Source of the DNA: Mycobacterium gordonae
GTDB taxonomy: Bacteria > Actinomycetota > Actinomycetes > Mycobacteriales > Mycobacteriaceae
Assembly (NCBI RefSeq): GCF_017086405.1
Contig: NZ_CP070973.1
Coordinates: forward strand, 930,001-994,000
DNA: 64,000 bases
Reading direction: 5' to 3'
Shown here: positions 40,112-51,001 of the stretch, piece by piece
How the letters are laid out: each line of letters begins with the position of its first letter
Numbering within the stretch: position 1 is the first letter of the stretch
Made by a program: the position numbers and the translations under genes
Notes under the pieces: generated by a model
What the model was told of the DNA's origin: nothing
What the model saw: only the letters and a program-made list of their open reading frames with translations
The model's database searches: none

Positions 40112-40643
40112 CTTCCACGATTTCGGTCGGCGCCGGTATCAGCGTCGCGGCGTCCGCCAATTCGGTGATGGTGCCGAAGGGATCCGAGGTGCCGTGGGTG
40201 AACACCGTCGGCACGGTGATGCGCGGCAGATGCTCGGTGCGGGAGCGCTCGGGCTTGCCGGGGGGATGGACCGGGTAGGAGAACAGCGTCAACACGTCGA
40301 CGGGAACTTCCAGGGCGGCCACCACCATGGAGGTCTGCCGGCCGCCGTAGGAATGTCCGCCGGCGATCAACGGTCCCTCGCTAAGGGTGCGGCAGAATTC
40401 GATCGCCTCGACGATGCCCGCTTGGTCGGCGATGGCGGAGCCCGACGGCGGGCCTTTGGGGCGCCGCCGCCGGTAGGGCAGGTCGTAGCGCACCGCCAGC
40501 CACCCCCGGCGCGCCCATTCGTCGCAAATCTTCTGCAGCAGAGCGGAATCCCGATTTCCGCCGGCGCCGTGGGTCAGCACCGCCACGCCCTGGGGCGGGT
40601 CCGTCGGCTCGTGCGCGATGCCCGCGATGGCGTCGAGATTCAC
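40005..40643 (-). CDS. alpha/beta-hydrolase, Rv0421c-like
   Basis: A 212-residue protein from GTG 40643 (GTGA overlap with the thiD stop). HGAGG (VLTHGAGGNRD) is the oxyanion-hole motif and GGHSYGGRQ the nucleophile elbow with Ser; FTHGTSDPFG supplies the Asp and GARHDLG the His of the triad. This is the small dienelactone-hydrolase/YcgG-like group, counterpart of Rv0421c. Substrate unknown. Cotranscribed with thiD; its 3' end overlaps the double-TetR gene by 107 bp on the opposite strand. Confidence 0.82.
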   Translation of the reverse strand: MNLDAIAGIAHEPTDPPQGVAVLTHGAGGNRDSALLQKICDEWARRGWLAVRYDLPYRRRRPKGPPSGSAIADQAGIVEAIEFCRTLSEGPLIAGGHSYGGRQTSMVVAALEVPVDVLTLFSYPVHPPGKPERSRTEHLPRITVPTVFTHGTSDPFGTITELADAATLIPAPTEIVEVTGARHDLGSKTLDVPGLAVDAALRLLRSRGLRRG

Positions 40644-41470
40644 AAGCCGAGCCGAAACAGCGGAGATACCGGGCCGTGTCCGCCTCCGAGGGGATAGGCC
40701 GCCCGCAGACATTCGGTGACCCAACGCTTTCCGAAAGCGACCGCGTCGGGCATCGGGTATCCGTGTGCGAGCGCACACGCTACCGCGGCCGCCAGTGTGT
40801 CGCCGCCGCCGTGGTCGTCGCCGGTGGGCAGGCGCTCGGTGTCGAACTCGTGGAAGTCGGTGCCGTCGTAAAGCAGATCTGTGCTGCGCGCCGACGAGCG
40901 CAGGTGTCCGCCTTTGACCAGCGTCCACCGCGGGCCCAGTCGGTGCAGTGCCTCGGCCGCGGCGCGTTGGGAGTCCGTGTCGATGACGTCGATGTCCACC
41001 AGCAGCTTCACCTCGTCCAGATTGGGAGTCACCAGGGTGGCGAGCGGGAACAGTTGCTCGCGAAGCGAATTCAGTGCCGAGGAAGCCAGCAGCGGGTCTC
41101 CGTGCATGGACGCACACACCGGGTCGACGACCAGCGGCACCCCCAGGGCGAGCCCGCGCCAGGTGCGGGCCACCGCCTCGATGATGGACGACGACGCCAG
41201 CATCCCGGTCTTGGCGGCCTGAATACCGATGTCGGTGACCACCGCCTCGATCTGTCCTGCCACCACATCGTCAGGAACCTCGTGAAAGCTCTTCACGCCC
41301 AATGTGTTCTGGACAGTGACCGCGGTTACCGCGACGCACGCGTGCACGCCGAGCAGTGCGATGCTACGCATGTCGGCCTGGATGCCGGCACCACCACCGG
41401 AGTCGGATCCCGCGATGGTGAGCACCCGCAGCGGCGTCGTTCCCGGCGACGGCAGGGGCAGGAAAGTCAC
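40640..41470 (-). CDS. thiD: hydroxymethylpyrimidine (phosphate) kinase ThiD
   Basis: A 276-residue ribokinase-fold enzyme phosphorylating hydroxymethylpyrimidine twice for thiamine synthesis. LTIAGSDSGGGAGIQADMRS, AVTAVTVQNTLGV, VVDPVCASMHGD, VTPNLDEVKLL, LVKGGHL and DDHGGGDTLAAAVA (anion hole; the usual motif reads THGTGCTL) are in order. The last motif, TGDDHGGGDTLAAA, has a Gly-Gly-Asp in place of the usual Gly-Thr-Gly-Cys, as seen in mycobacterial ThiD. 13 bp after thiC. Counterpart of Rv0422c. Confidence 0.92.
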   Translation of the reverse strand: MTFLPLPSPGTTPLRVLTIAGSDSGGGAGIQADMRSIALLGVHACVAVTAVTVQNTLGVKSFHEVPDDVVAGQIEAVVTDIGIQAAKTGMLASSSIIEAVARTWRGLALGVPLVVDPVCASMHGDPLLASSALNSLREQLFPLATLVTPNLDEVKLLVDIDVIDTDSQRAAAEALHRLGPRWTLVKGGHLRSSARSTDLLYDGTDFHEFDTERLPTGDDHGGGDTLAAAVACALAHGYPMPDAVAFGKRWVTECLRAAYPLGGGHGPVSPLFRLGL

Positions 41471-41483
41471 TGGCGCAATGTGG

Positions 41484-43206
<1,723 letters not shown>

Positions 43207-43216
43207 TTTGGTTGAT

Positions 43217-43245
43217 ATCCCTACGCTAGCGCAGAGAGTGGTCAA
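43217..43245 (-). promoter_or_regulatory. possible thiC promoter
   Basis: On the minus strand TTGACC (43245 to 43240) and TAGGGAT (43223 to 43217) are separated by 16 bp, just upstream of the riboswitch. The -35 is a good sigma-A match; the -10 is imperfect. Confidence 0.35.
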
Positions 43246-43262
43246 CCGGCAGGGGCGCGGGG

Positions 43263-44767
43263 TCAGCCGGGCGGACCGGCAGCGCCGGTAGTGCCGAACA
43301 GCAGTCCGCGGGTACCGCCCTTGCCGCCGTCACCGTCGTCGCCGTCGGGGGTGCCGGACCCGCCGGGGCCACCTCCGGAGCCGGCCCCGCCGGCCTGACC
43401 GGCGCCGCCTACCCCGCCGTCGCCGAACACGGCTCCGCCATTGCCGATCAACCCGGCGAAACCGCCGTGACCGCCGGCGCCGCCGCCTCCGCCGTTCTGG
43501 TCGGAGGTAGCTGTTCCGTTTCCACCGGCCCCGCCCGCTCCGCCACTGCCGTACAGCTGGCCTCCGGTATCGTCCTTACCGCCGCGCGCGCCGAAACCGC
43601 CATTGGCACTTGAACTGTCGGCACTGCCGCCGGCCCCGCCCATTCCGCCGGCCCCGATCAGTGAGGCGCTGCCGCCATCACCACCCCACCCGCCGAGCGA
43701 CAGGCTGCCGACGCCGCCAGTGCCGCCGGCCCCACCCGCTCCACCATCGCCATAGAGGAACCCCCCGCCGCCCCCATGCCCGCCCTGCCCACCGGCCCCC
43801 CCGAGCCCGGTAGCGCCGTCAGTTGCGCCCCCGATTCCGCCGGCGCCGCCGGCGCCGATCAGTCTGGCCGCGCCTCCGGCGCCGCCGAGGCCACCATCTC
43901 CGCCAATCCCGGTGGGACTTCCGGTGTCGGCCCCGCCGACACCACCGGATCCGCCAACCCCGCCGTTGCCGTAGAGCAGGCCGCCGGCCCCGCCGGATCC
44001 GCCGGTCCCGCCGGTCCCGCCTACGGTGCGGTTCACGTCTAGAAATCCGCCCACGCCACCAGCTCCGCCCGTCCCGCCATTGCCCCAGAGTCCGGCCGTA
44101 CCGCCGCTGCCGCCGTCGCCACCCGGGGCCCCGAGACCGTCGATTGCACTATTGGGCGCGCCCGTCCCACCGGTGCCGCCGGTGCCACCGGTGCCGCCGG
44201 TGCCACCGGTGCCGAACAGCCATCCGCCGGTGCCGCCGTTACCACCTCGCGCGCCGGTGCCTCCGGTCCCACCGGTACCGCCGTTGCCGATCAGGCCGGC
44301 GGCCCCCCGGCGCCGCCGGCCTGGCCCGCCGCACCCGGTGCGCCGTTACCGCCGTTGCCGAACAGGATTCCGCCGGCCCCGCCACTAGCACCAGGCGTCG
44401 CTGCGTTGCTGCCGTCGCCGATGAGCGGGCGGCCGAAGATCGCCTGAGTCGGCGCGTTGATGGTGGCGAGGGCGACTTGCTGGACGTTTGTCGCCTCGGC
44501 GCTGGCGTAGGCGCCGGCTGCCGCATTCAGTACCCGCATGAACTGGTCATTGAACGCCGCCGCCTGGGCGCTGAGCGCCTGATATTGCGGGGCATGCGCG
44601 CCGAACATTACGGCGACCGCGGCTGAGATCTCATCGGCGCCGGCGGCCAGTAACCCCGTCGTCGGGGCTGCGGCCATCGCGCTGGCGATGCCGACCGCCG
44701 AACCGATGCCGGCCAGATCGCTTGCCGCCGCGGCCACTACCGCCGGGGTTGTGATCACAAGCGACAT
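43263..44767 (-). pseudogene. PE_PGRS gene interrupted by a one-base indel in a C6 run
   Basis: The 5' frame from ATG 44767 encodes a full PE domain ([68 protein letters not shown]) then [10 protein letters not shown] and the first GGxGG repeats, stopping at TGA 44291-44293. The next frame is open from there to 43263 with [12 protein letters not shown] and about 330 further residues of PGRS ending in [14 protein letters not shown]. The run of six C at 44303-44308 would restore one frame of 501 residues if it were seven, and the 1505-nt length is one short of a codon multiple. PE_PGRS proteins are surface or secreted proteins of slow growers, exported by ESX-5. It could be a base-call error or genuine slippage. 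Confidence 0.82.
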
Positions 44768-45020
44768 CCCACGCCTCCATGTCCCGGACAGCCTGATCGC
44801 GGCCGGTTACCGTGGCGCGCGTCGCGCAAGCCAAGGGTATCGCCGGTGCCGAGCGGACCTGGTGCTTTCGCGTCATCCGGTTCGGTACGCCTCGGGTAGG
44901 CCCATCAGGGCGGCGCCGAACTAGCCGGTATACCTCCGTTCGCGCCGGAACCCACCGTCGCCGGATTGGCCGACGCAGCCGATACGAGCCCAGGAGATGC
45001 CGGCGCCGACGACACGGTGG

Positions 45021-46559
45021 TCAGCCGACGCCTCCGGGGGTACCGAACAGCAGTCCTTTGTTGCCGCCGTTGCCGCTCCGGCCGTCGGGTCCGGGTTGCC
45101 CTGAGCCCGGAGCGAAGGTGGCGCCGCCGGCGCCGCCGAGACCGCCGTTGCCGCCGGTGCCGATCAGGCCGATGGCGTCGCCGCCCTCGCCACCGTCGCC
45201 ACCGACGCCGCCAAAGACACCCTTGCCGGCGGCTCTGCCCGTGCCGCCGGCACCTCCGTTGCCCAGCAGTCCGCTGTGCCCGCCGTTGCCGCCGTCGCCG
45301 CCGTCCCCGCCGACGCCGCCGAACGGGCTGCCGTCGCCGCCGAACCCGCCGGCACCGCCCAGGCCGCCGTTGCCGAACAGCTTCGCGTCGCCGCCGTAGC
45401 CGCCGGCGCCGCCGATCCCGCCGCTGCGCTGCGCGGCGGTGGCGAGCGTGCCGTTGCCGCCGGTGCCACCCACGCCGCCGTTTCCGATCTGCCCGCTCAA
45501 CCCACCGTTGCCGCCGTGCCCACCGCTGCCGCCGGTACCGGCGGTCCCGAGTCCGCCGGCGCCGCCGGCGCCGCCGGCCCCGCCATCGCCGAAGAGGAAT
45601 CCGGCACTGCCGGCGTCGCCACCGCTTCCGCCGGTGCCCCCGTCGATCACGCCGCTGCCACCGGCTCCGCCGGCCCCACCGGCGCCGCCGTTGCCGAAGA
45701 GCAGTGTGGCTCCGCCGACGCCGCCGGAGCCGCCCTGTCCAGCCGCTTGACCGGCCCCGCCGGCTGCGCCCGCCCCACCGGTGCCCCCGGCTCCGCCGTT
45801 GCCGTAGAGCAGGCCGCCCCACCCGCCGTGGCCGCCAGCGCCTCCGCTGCCGCCCAGGGAGTCGACGCCGCAGACCCCGCCCGCCCCGCCGGCGCCACCG
45901 TTTCCGAACAGGCCGGCACCGCCGCCGGTGCCGCCGTAGCCGCCGGTGGCGACCGTAGCCCCTGTTATGCCCGGACCGCCGGTGCCGCCCGGGCCGCCGT
46001 TGCCGAACAGAAGTCCTCCGAGACCACCGGGCCCGCCCGGGGCGCGGGCGCCGCCGGTGCCGCCTGCGCCACCGTTGCCGATCAACCCGCCGCTGCCACC
46101 CGCACCGCCCATCTGGCCGGGCACTGCCGCCGCGCCGTCACCGCCGTTGCCGAACAGCAGGCCACCCGCTTCACCGCCGCCGCCCGGTGTTGTCGCATTC
46201 CTGCCGTCACCGATCAGCGGCCGCCCGAACAGCATCCGGGTGGGCGCATTGATCGCGTCGAGGACGACCTGGCCGACGTTGGCGGCTTCGGCACTGGCAT
46301 AGGCACCGGCACCGGCGTTGAGGGCCTGCACGAACTCGGCGTGGAACGCCGCCGCTCGGGCGCTGACGGCCTGGTAGGCCTGCGCATGGGTGTCGAAGAG
46401 GGCGGCAATGGCCACCGATATCTCGTCGGCTCCGGCCGCCAGCAGCGTCCTGGTGCCGGCCGAGGCGGCCGCGTCGGCACTGCTGATGGTGGTAGCAACG
46501 TTCGCCAGGTCGGTGGCCGCCGCTTCCACCAGTTCGGCTGTTGCGATCACATACGACAT
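45021..46559 (-). CDS. PE_PGRS family protein
   Basis: A 512-residue protein with an intact PE domain (residues 1 to about 95: [60 protein letters not shown]), the linker [10 protein letters not shown], and about 400 residues of GGxGG repeats broken by LFGNGGAGG and LIGNGG units. It ends [11 protein letters not shown]. The PE helix pair should direct export through ESX-5. It shares the linker and end with the neighbouring, frameshifted PE_PGRS, so the two are a tandem pair. Absent here in H37Rv. Confidence 0.92.
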   Translation of the reverse strand: MSYVIATAELVEAAATDLANVATTISSADAAASAGTRTLLAAGADEISVAIAALFDTHAQAYQAVSARAAAFHAEFVQALNAGAGAYASAEAANVGQVVLDAINAPTRMLFGRPLIGDGRNATTPGGGGEAGGLLFGNGGDGAAAVPGQMGGAGGSGGLIGNGGAGGTGGARAPGGPGGLGGLLFGNGGPGGTGGPGITGATVATGGYGGTGGGAGLFGNGGAGGAGGVCGVDSLGGSGGAGGHGGWGGLLYGNGGAGGTGGAGAAGGAGQAAGQGGSGGVGGATLLFGNGGAGGAGGAGGSGVIDGGTGGSGGDAGSAGFLFGDGGAGGAGGAGGLGTAGTGGSGGHGGNGGLSGQIGNGGVGGTGGNGTLATAAQRSGGIGGAGGYGGDAKLFGNGGLGGAGGFGGDGSPFGGVGGDGGDGGNGGHSGLLGNGGAGGTGRAAGKGVFGGVGGDGGEGGDAIGLIGTGGNGGLGGAGGATFAPGSGQPGPDGRSGNGGNKGLLFGTPGGVG

Positions 46560-46654
46560 GCGCTCACGGTCTCCGGCAGGTGTTGCGCAGTTACTGCATA
46601 GTTATTGAACGCCCTGGTCAGCTGACTGAAAGTGGCCCGTAGCCGGAAGGCGAA

Positions 46655-47374
46655 GTGGCTGGCGTCGCGGCGAAATGGGATGATGCCAAGGTGCAGATCG
46701 ATGGTCGTGAGCAGTCGGCCAGTCCCGTGCTGCCGGCCGGAGCCCGGCCCTATCTGAACGTCGGCAGCTTCCGCTTCTGGTTCCTAGGACAACGCTGGGA
46801 ATGGTCGGACGAGATCGCCCGGATGCACGGCTATGAGCCGGGTTCGGTAAAGCCCACGACCAGCCTGCTGATGTCCCACAAGCATCCGGATGACCGTGCA
46901 CACGTGCAGGATCTGCTGGATTACGCGCTACAGTCCGGGGAGCCGTTCTCGAGCCGGCACCGGTTCATCGACACCGGGGGCACCGTGCACGACGCGATCG
47001 TGGTGGCCGACCGAATGCTCGACGAGAACGGCACCGTACTGGGCACCGCCGGCCATTACATCGACCTCACCAACAGTTTCGATGAGGCACGCCAGGAAGT
47101 GCTCGATGACGCCCTGCCGGACTTGTTCGAGAACCGGGCGGCGATCGAGCAGGCCAAGGGTGTGCTGATGTACGTGTATCGGGTGAGCTCCGACCAGGCA
47201 TTTCGGGTGCTGCAGTGGCGGTCGCAGGAGACCAACACCAAGCTGCGCGAGCTGGCCAAGCAGTTGCTGGACGAGATCACGACCCTGGACCAACCGCCCG
47301 CCGTCGCGCAGAGCCAGTTCGACCACCTGCTGCTGACCGTGCACGAGCGCATCCCAGCGGAATCGGAGCATTGA
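46655..47374 (+). CDS. PAS-ANTAR regulator
   Basis: A 239-residue protein with a PAS-fold domain at about 38-140 (GSFRFWFLGQRWEWSDEIAR, MHGY, HPDD, HRFIDTGGTV, ADRMLDENGTVLGTAGHYID) and an ANTAR RNA-binding domain at about 153-208 (FENRAAIEQAKGVLM, YRVSSDQAFRVLQWRSQETN, KLRELAKQLLDEI). ANTAR proteins bind paired hexaloop hairpins and prevent termination. GTG 46655 has GGAAGG upstream; GTG 46691 is possible. It precedes STAS and SpoIIE-phosphatase genes, with which it probably forms a signalling unit. Confidence 0.88.
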   Translation: MAGVAAKWDDAKVQIDGREQSASPVLPAGARPYLNVGSFRFWFLGQRWEWSDEIARMHGYEPGSVKPTTSLLMSHKHPDDRAHVQDLLDYALQSGEPFSSRHRFIDTGGTVHDAIVVADRMLDENGTVLGTAGHYIDLTNSFDEARQEVLDDALPDLFENRAAIEQAKGVLMYVYRVSSDQAFRVLQWRSQETNTKLRELAKQLLDEITTLDQPPAVAQSQFDHLLLTVHERIPAESEH

Positions 47375-47475
47375 GGCAGCGTTAAGCTGCACTTATCTGG
47401 ACGGGAAGGGTTGCGGATTCGGGCATCCGCACCTTCGCCACCGGCCGAAATCTCACACATTTAGGCGGGTAAGCG

Positions 47476-47826
47476 ATGGATTTGCTGGACGTCGGCCATG
47501 AGTCGGGCGAGGAGGCGGTAGTCGTGCAGGTGAAGGGCGACGTGGACTCCAGCACCGCGGACCACCTGCGCGATCACCTGACCGCCGCGCTCGATGTTGC
47601 CACCACGCACCCGAAGCGTCTGGTGGTCGTCGACCTGCAGGCGGTCAACTTCTTCGGCAGCGCGGGGTTGAACGCGGTGCTCGACTGCCATGAGTCCGGC
47701 CGGGCCGTCGGAACGGTGGTCCGACTGGTCGCCGACCACCCACAGGTCTTACAGCCGATCAGGGTGACCGAGCTGGACCGCATCTTCGCGATCTACCCGA
47801 CAGTGTCTGACGCGTTGCAGCGATGA
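47476..47826 (+). CDS. STAS-domain anti-sigma-factor antagonist
   Basis: A 116-residue SpoIIAA-like protein: VVVQVKGDVDSSTADHLRDH, then LVVVDLQAVNFFGSAGLNAV with phospho-acceptor S62 in the GSAGL motif. Phosphorylation by an anti-sigma kinase inactivates such proteins and dephosphorylation by a PP2C reactivates them. The next gene encodes both a PP2C/SpoIIE phosphatase and a kinase-like ATPase domain, so its partner is next door. The stop overlaps that gene as ATGA. Confidence 0.9.
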   Translation: MDLLDVGHESGEEAVVVQVKGDVDSSTADHLRDHLTAALDVATTHPKRLVVVDLQAVNFFGSAGLNAVLDCHESGRAVGTVVRLVADHPQVLQPIRVTELDRIFAIYPTVSDALQR

Positions 47827-49943
47827 ACTTCTCTCCGCTACCGGCTGACCTCACGACAGCGGTCAAGCTCGGTGGCGAGATGGGGCGGCGTTTCGCCGAT
47901 TTCGACTGGGCGGTCCATCCGCTGGGGCCGCCGCGGCAATGGGCGGCCGAGATACGAACGACGGTGGCCGGCACGCTCACGTCACGATCACCCACGATCG
48001 TGTTCCTGCGGGCACCGGAGCTGTTCGTCTGGCACAACGACGCCTACCTCTCCCTCCTGGGGCACGACGACGCGGGCGCGCTCGGCCGCTCGGCCCGCGA
48101 GCTGTGGTGGGACAGCTGGGATCAGATCGAACCCATCCTCACCGGTGTCCTGTCGACCGGGGTCGCGACCTGGTCGCACGGATTGATGCTTCCGCCGGTC
48201 AGTGGTTCGAAACAGCGCGACGTCACGTTCGCGGTCAATCCGGTGCTCGGCAGCGACGGGGCGGTCAGTGCCGTCCTGGCCGCCGCGACTGATGTCGCGC
48301 ACCCGGTGGCGCGCCAGCTCGCCGAGCAGGCCGCCGGTCTGCTGGCGCTGGACGCCGCGGTCCGGGGGGCGGACTCGATAGCGGGCCTCCTGGACACCGT
48401 GCTGCGTTCTGCGTTCGCCAGCGGCGATGCCGCCGCCGCAGCGGTCGGCGTCGTCGTCGACGGTGAGGACCACGTCCAGTTCGAATTCGCCGGGGCCCTG
48501 CCATCAGAACTGCGCGACCGCTACCACGTGGCCAGACTGGACAGCCCTTTGGTGGGCGTCGACGTCATCGCGACCGGACAGCCGATGGTCGTGCCCGACA
48601 CGCTCGCCCTGCCCGCACGCTACGCCCACGCCGTGCACGACACGGCAAGCAGCGTCCGGGCCTGTGTGGCGTACCCCCTGCGGGGCGGCAACGGTCGGGT
48701 GATGGGTGTGCTCACGCTGCTGTGGCCCCAGACACGCCGCTTCGCCGACGCCGAACTCGAGTTGTTCGCCCGAACCGCCGACATCACTGCGGCGGCGGTG
48801 GACCGGATCCGGTTGGCCGCGCGTGAGCACCGCGTCGCCGTCGACTTCCAGGAACACCTGCTGGACCTGGATCGTGGGGCGACCGCGGCGGTGGTCGCTG
48901 CCGTCTATCAGCCGGCGGGCGAGGTGATGCGGGTCGGTGGTGACTGGTTCTCGGCGACCGGGCTCGATCGCCCCGACCGAATCGGCGTGTCGGTGGGCGA
49001 CGTGGTGGGCCACGGCCTACCTGCGGCGATCGTGATGAGCAGGTTGCGCGCCGCGGTCACGGTCTCGGCGTTGACGGCCTCCGATCCGGCCAGCGTGCTG
49101 GGCGCCCTGGACCGATATGCGCTGACCGTGGCCGGTGCACGCTGCGCGACCGTCGCCTATGCGGCCATCGACACCGGCGTAACACCGGCCCGCATCAGCT
49201 ATCTCTGCGCGGGGCACCCTTATCCGTTGCTGGTGCTACCGGAGCAGGGGCCGGTTTACCTCCGGGGGGGCCGCCGGCCGCCGGTGGCGACCGGAGCAGC
49301 CGATGAGGGCGTACTGGCCGCGACCGCTGAGCTGCCGCCGGGCAGCCTGGCTCTGCTCTACACCGACGGCCTGATCGAACGGGCCGGAGAGAGTCTTGAC
49401 GAGGGCTTCGACAGGCTCAAGGCTGCTGCCGTCGAGTGCGCTGGCCTTCCCGTCGAATCCGTGTGCGCCGAATTGCTGCGCCGGATGACTCCCCCGGGCG
49501 GTTACCGCGACGACGTGGTGGTGCTGGCGGTGCGTCCCTGCCACGCGGGTGAGCGCAGTTTCGCCAGGGTCGTGCCGGCCACCTCCGACCATGTTCCCGC
49601 CGCACGTAAAGAGCTGCGCGAGTGGCTGGCCGCGACGGCCGCGGGCCGGGCGGAGGACATTCTGCTGGCGGTGAGCGAAGCCGTTACCAACGCGATCGAG
49701 CACGGCAGCAGCTGCGAGGCGCATAAGACGGTCTCGATCGAGGCGTTCCTGCGCCCCGATGCGGTGTGGATCAGCGTCAGCGATTCCGGTCGTTGGGTCG
49801 GCGATTCGTCGGCCAGCCGACGCAGTCGACGGCGGGGCCGCGGCCTCACCCTGATCAGCGGCCTGGCCGACAAGGTCGACACCGTACGCACCCCGAGCGG
49901 AACCCGGGTGACGCTGCGCTTCGACCGCGCCGACGATTCCTAG
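47823..49943 (+). CDS. multidomain SpoIIE phosphatase / anti-sigma-factor kinase
   Basis: A 706-residue protein. An N-terminal PAS-like region (about 15-160; LRAPELFVWHNDAYLSLLGH, ATDVAHPVARQLAEQAA), a GAF domain (about 170-335), a PP2C/SpoIIE phosphatase domain (about 350-565; GGDWFSAT, SVGDVVGHGLPAAIVM, LCAGHPYP, YTDGLIE, RDDVVVLAVR) and a C-terminal HATPase_c domain (about 575-700; LLAVSEAVTNAIEHG, VSDSGRW, GRGLTLISGLADKVD). The order resembles the Rv1364c sigma-F-pathway regulator. It should set the phosphorylation state of the STAS protein encoded upstream, and its ATPase domain may bind a sigma factor not in view. Convergent 4-nt overlap with the next gene. Confidence 0.9.
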   Translation: MNFSPLPADLTTAVKLGGEMGRRFADFDWAVHPLGPPRQWAAEIRTTVAGTLTSRSPTIVFLRAPELFVWHNDAYLSLLGHDDAGALGRSARELWWDSWDQIEPILTGVLSTGVATWSHGLMLPPVSGSKQRDVTFAVNPVLGSDGAVSAVLAAATDVAHPVARQLAEQAAGLLALDAAVRGADSIAGLLDTVLRSAFASGDAAAAAVGVVVDGEDHVQFEFAGALPSELRDRYHVARLDSPLVGVDVIATGQPMVVPDTLALPARYAHAVHDTASSVRACVAYPLRGGNGRVMGVLTLLWPQTRRFADAELELFARTADITAAAVDRIRLAAREHRVAVDFQEHLLDLDRGATAAVVAAVYQPAGEVMRVGGDWFSATGLDRPDRIGVSVGDVVGHGLPAAIVMSRLRAAVTVSALTASDPASVLGALDRYALTVAGARCATVAYAAIDTGVTPARISYLCAGHPYPLLVLPEQGPVYLRGGRRPPVATGAADEGVLAATAELPPGSLALLYTDGLIERAGESLDEGFDRLKAAAVECAGLPVESVCAELLRRMTPPGGYRDDVVVLAVRPCHAGERSFARVVPATSDHVPAARKELREWLAATAAGRAEDILLAVSEAVTNAIEHGSSCEAHKTVSIEAFLRPDAVWISVSDSGRWVGDSSASRRSRRRGRGLTLISGLADKVDTVRTPSGTRVTLRFDRADDS

Positions 49944-50221
49944 TCGACTTCCTCGAGCGCCTCGCCGATCTCCTCCAGGATCTGGCTGTGATGATTGCTG
50001 GCCAGCACGTGTCCCGCGCTGATCACCAACGCGACCGGCCAGTCGATCAGCTCCAGCGCCGCCAGGGCTGCCAGTCCGCCGTAATAGGCCAGATGCTCGG
50101 GTGGGGGAACGGTCACCTTTCCCACGATGGGCAGGTTCACCGAGAAGGTGTGTCCAGCCCGAATCTTGTCGACCGCCTCCCGTTGTGGGGTCTGTCGGCG
50201 TTCTTTCTTTTCCGCCATCAT
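49940..50221 (-). CDS. small membrane-associated protein, Rv0424c-like
   Basis: A 93-residue protein from ATG 50221 (GAAAGG upstream; ATG 50218 is an alternative). Basic N-terminus MMAEKKERRQTPQREAVDKI, then SVNLPIVGKVTVPPPEHLAY, a hydrophobic stretch YGGLAALAALELIDWPVALVIS and an acidic helical end. The E/D-WP hydrophobic motif recurs in the next minus-strand gene (GLVEWPILLAV). Length and context fit Rv0424c, which in H37Rv lies next to ctpH. Function unknown. Confidence 0.65.
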   Translation of the reverse strand: MMAEKKERRQTPQREAVDKIRAGHTFSVNLPIVGKVTVPPPEHLAYYGGLAALAALELIDWPVALVISAGHVLASNHHSQILEEIGEALEEVD

Positions 50222-50281
50222 TTGCCTTTCGGTAACGTCGGATTTGCCGTCCTGCCGGTTGGTGCGGTCACCGTCGAAGAT

Positions 50282-50473
50282 ATGACGACGACAGAACACC
50301 CGACCGACCCGTTAGCGGCGTCGTTCGCCGTGTTGCTGAGGGGGCCGCTAACCGAACTTTATGCGCTGTTGTGGCGCGTCGGCGTGCTGGAGGTTGTGAC
50401 GACGGAGCGGCGGAATTCACGGCTGGTCGCGTCCGGCCCGGCTCCGGCGGAGTGCCGCCGCGCAACCGGTTGA
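50282..50473 (+). CDS. doubtful 63-residue ORF
   Basis: ATG 50282 opens MTTTEHPTDPLAASFAVLLR and continues GPLTELYALLWRVGVLEVVT before a basic tail. No strong ribosome site is visible and I know no family. It occupies the 270-bp gap where H37Rv carries ctpH, so it may be chance coding in a deletion scar. Confidence 0.25.
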   Translation: MTTTEHPTDPLAASFAVLLRGPLTELYALLWRVGVLEVVTTERRNSRLVASGPAPAECRRATG

Positions 50474-50493
50474 TCAGCTGAATCGACGCCTCG

Positions 50494-50934
50494 TCAGTTC
50501 GTGCTGCGCAGGTCGCCGGCGCCGGCCCGCCGACCCGCGGCCTTCTTCGCCGCCGCCTTGGCGGGAGCTTTCTTGGCCGGCGGTTCGTCGGGCACCGGCG
50601 CGAGCTTGGCTTTGACCGGCTGCACGGCCTGCACCGGCGCCTCCGGTGGGTGGTTCAGCTTGCGCAGCAACAGTGCGCCGCCGCCGACGGCCAACAGGAT
50701 CGGCCATTCCACCAGACCCGCCGCGCCTATCGCGCCGATGGCCAGGGCTGCCGCGGGTGTGGACCTGCTGCCGGTGCTGAGCCCCTGTTGAATGCCCTCG
50801 GCGGCGCCCTTGACGCCGCCCACAATTCCGTTGACGGCCGCCCCACCGACGGCCCCGGCGGCGGACGTTGTCGCTGTCGCAGCGCGACTCACCGTTCGAC
50901 CCATACCCCGCACTGTGCGATCAACGACACCCAT
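50494..50934 (-). CDS. membrane protein with Ala/Lys-rich tail, Rv0426c-like
   Basis: A 146-residue protein: GMGRTVSRAATATTSAAGAV and further Gly/Ala-rich helix, one or two hydrophobic helices (AAALAIGAIGAAGLVEWPIL, then LAVGGGALLL), and a Lys/Ala/Pro tail (PPAKKAPAKAAAKKAAGRR). Similar in length to Rv0426c (147 residues), which sits upstream of xthA in H37Rv. Likely anchored in the membrane with a basic cytoplasmic tail. Function unknown. Confidence 0.68.
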   Translation of the reverse strand: MGVVDRTVRGMGRTVSRAATATTSAAGAVGGAAVNGIVGGVKGAAEGIQQGLSTGSRSTPAAALAIGAIGAAGLVEWPILLAVGGGALLLRKLNHPPEAPVQAVQPVKAKLAPVPDEPPAKKAPAKAAAKKAAGRRAGAGDLRSTN

Positions 50935-51001
50935 GATGACTCCTGGCCTAGGTTTCTCCTGCTTTTGTATACCCCCATGCCGCTCACATGACCAGTGATT
51001 C

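Noticed and set aside
45276..46601. A 441-residue plus-strand open frame, and other long frames across 43.2-46.6 kb
   Set aside because: Shadows of the PGRS repeats. Their composition is a reflection of GGxGG codons on the other strand.
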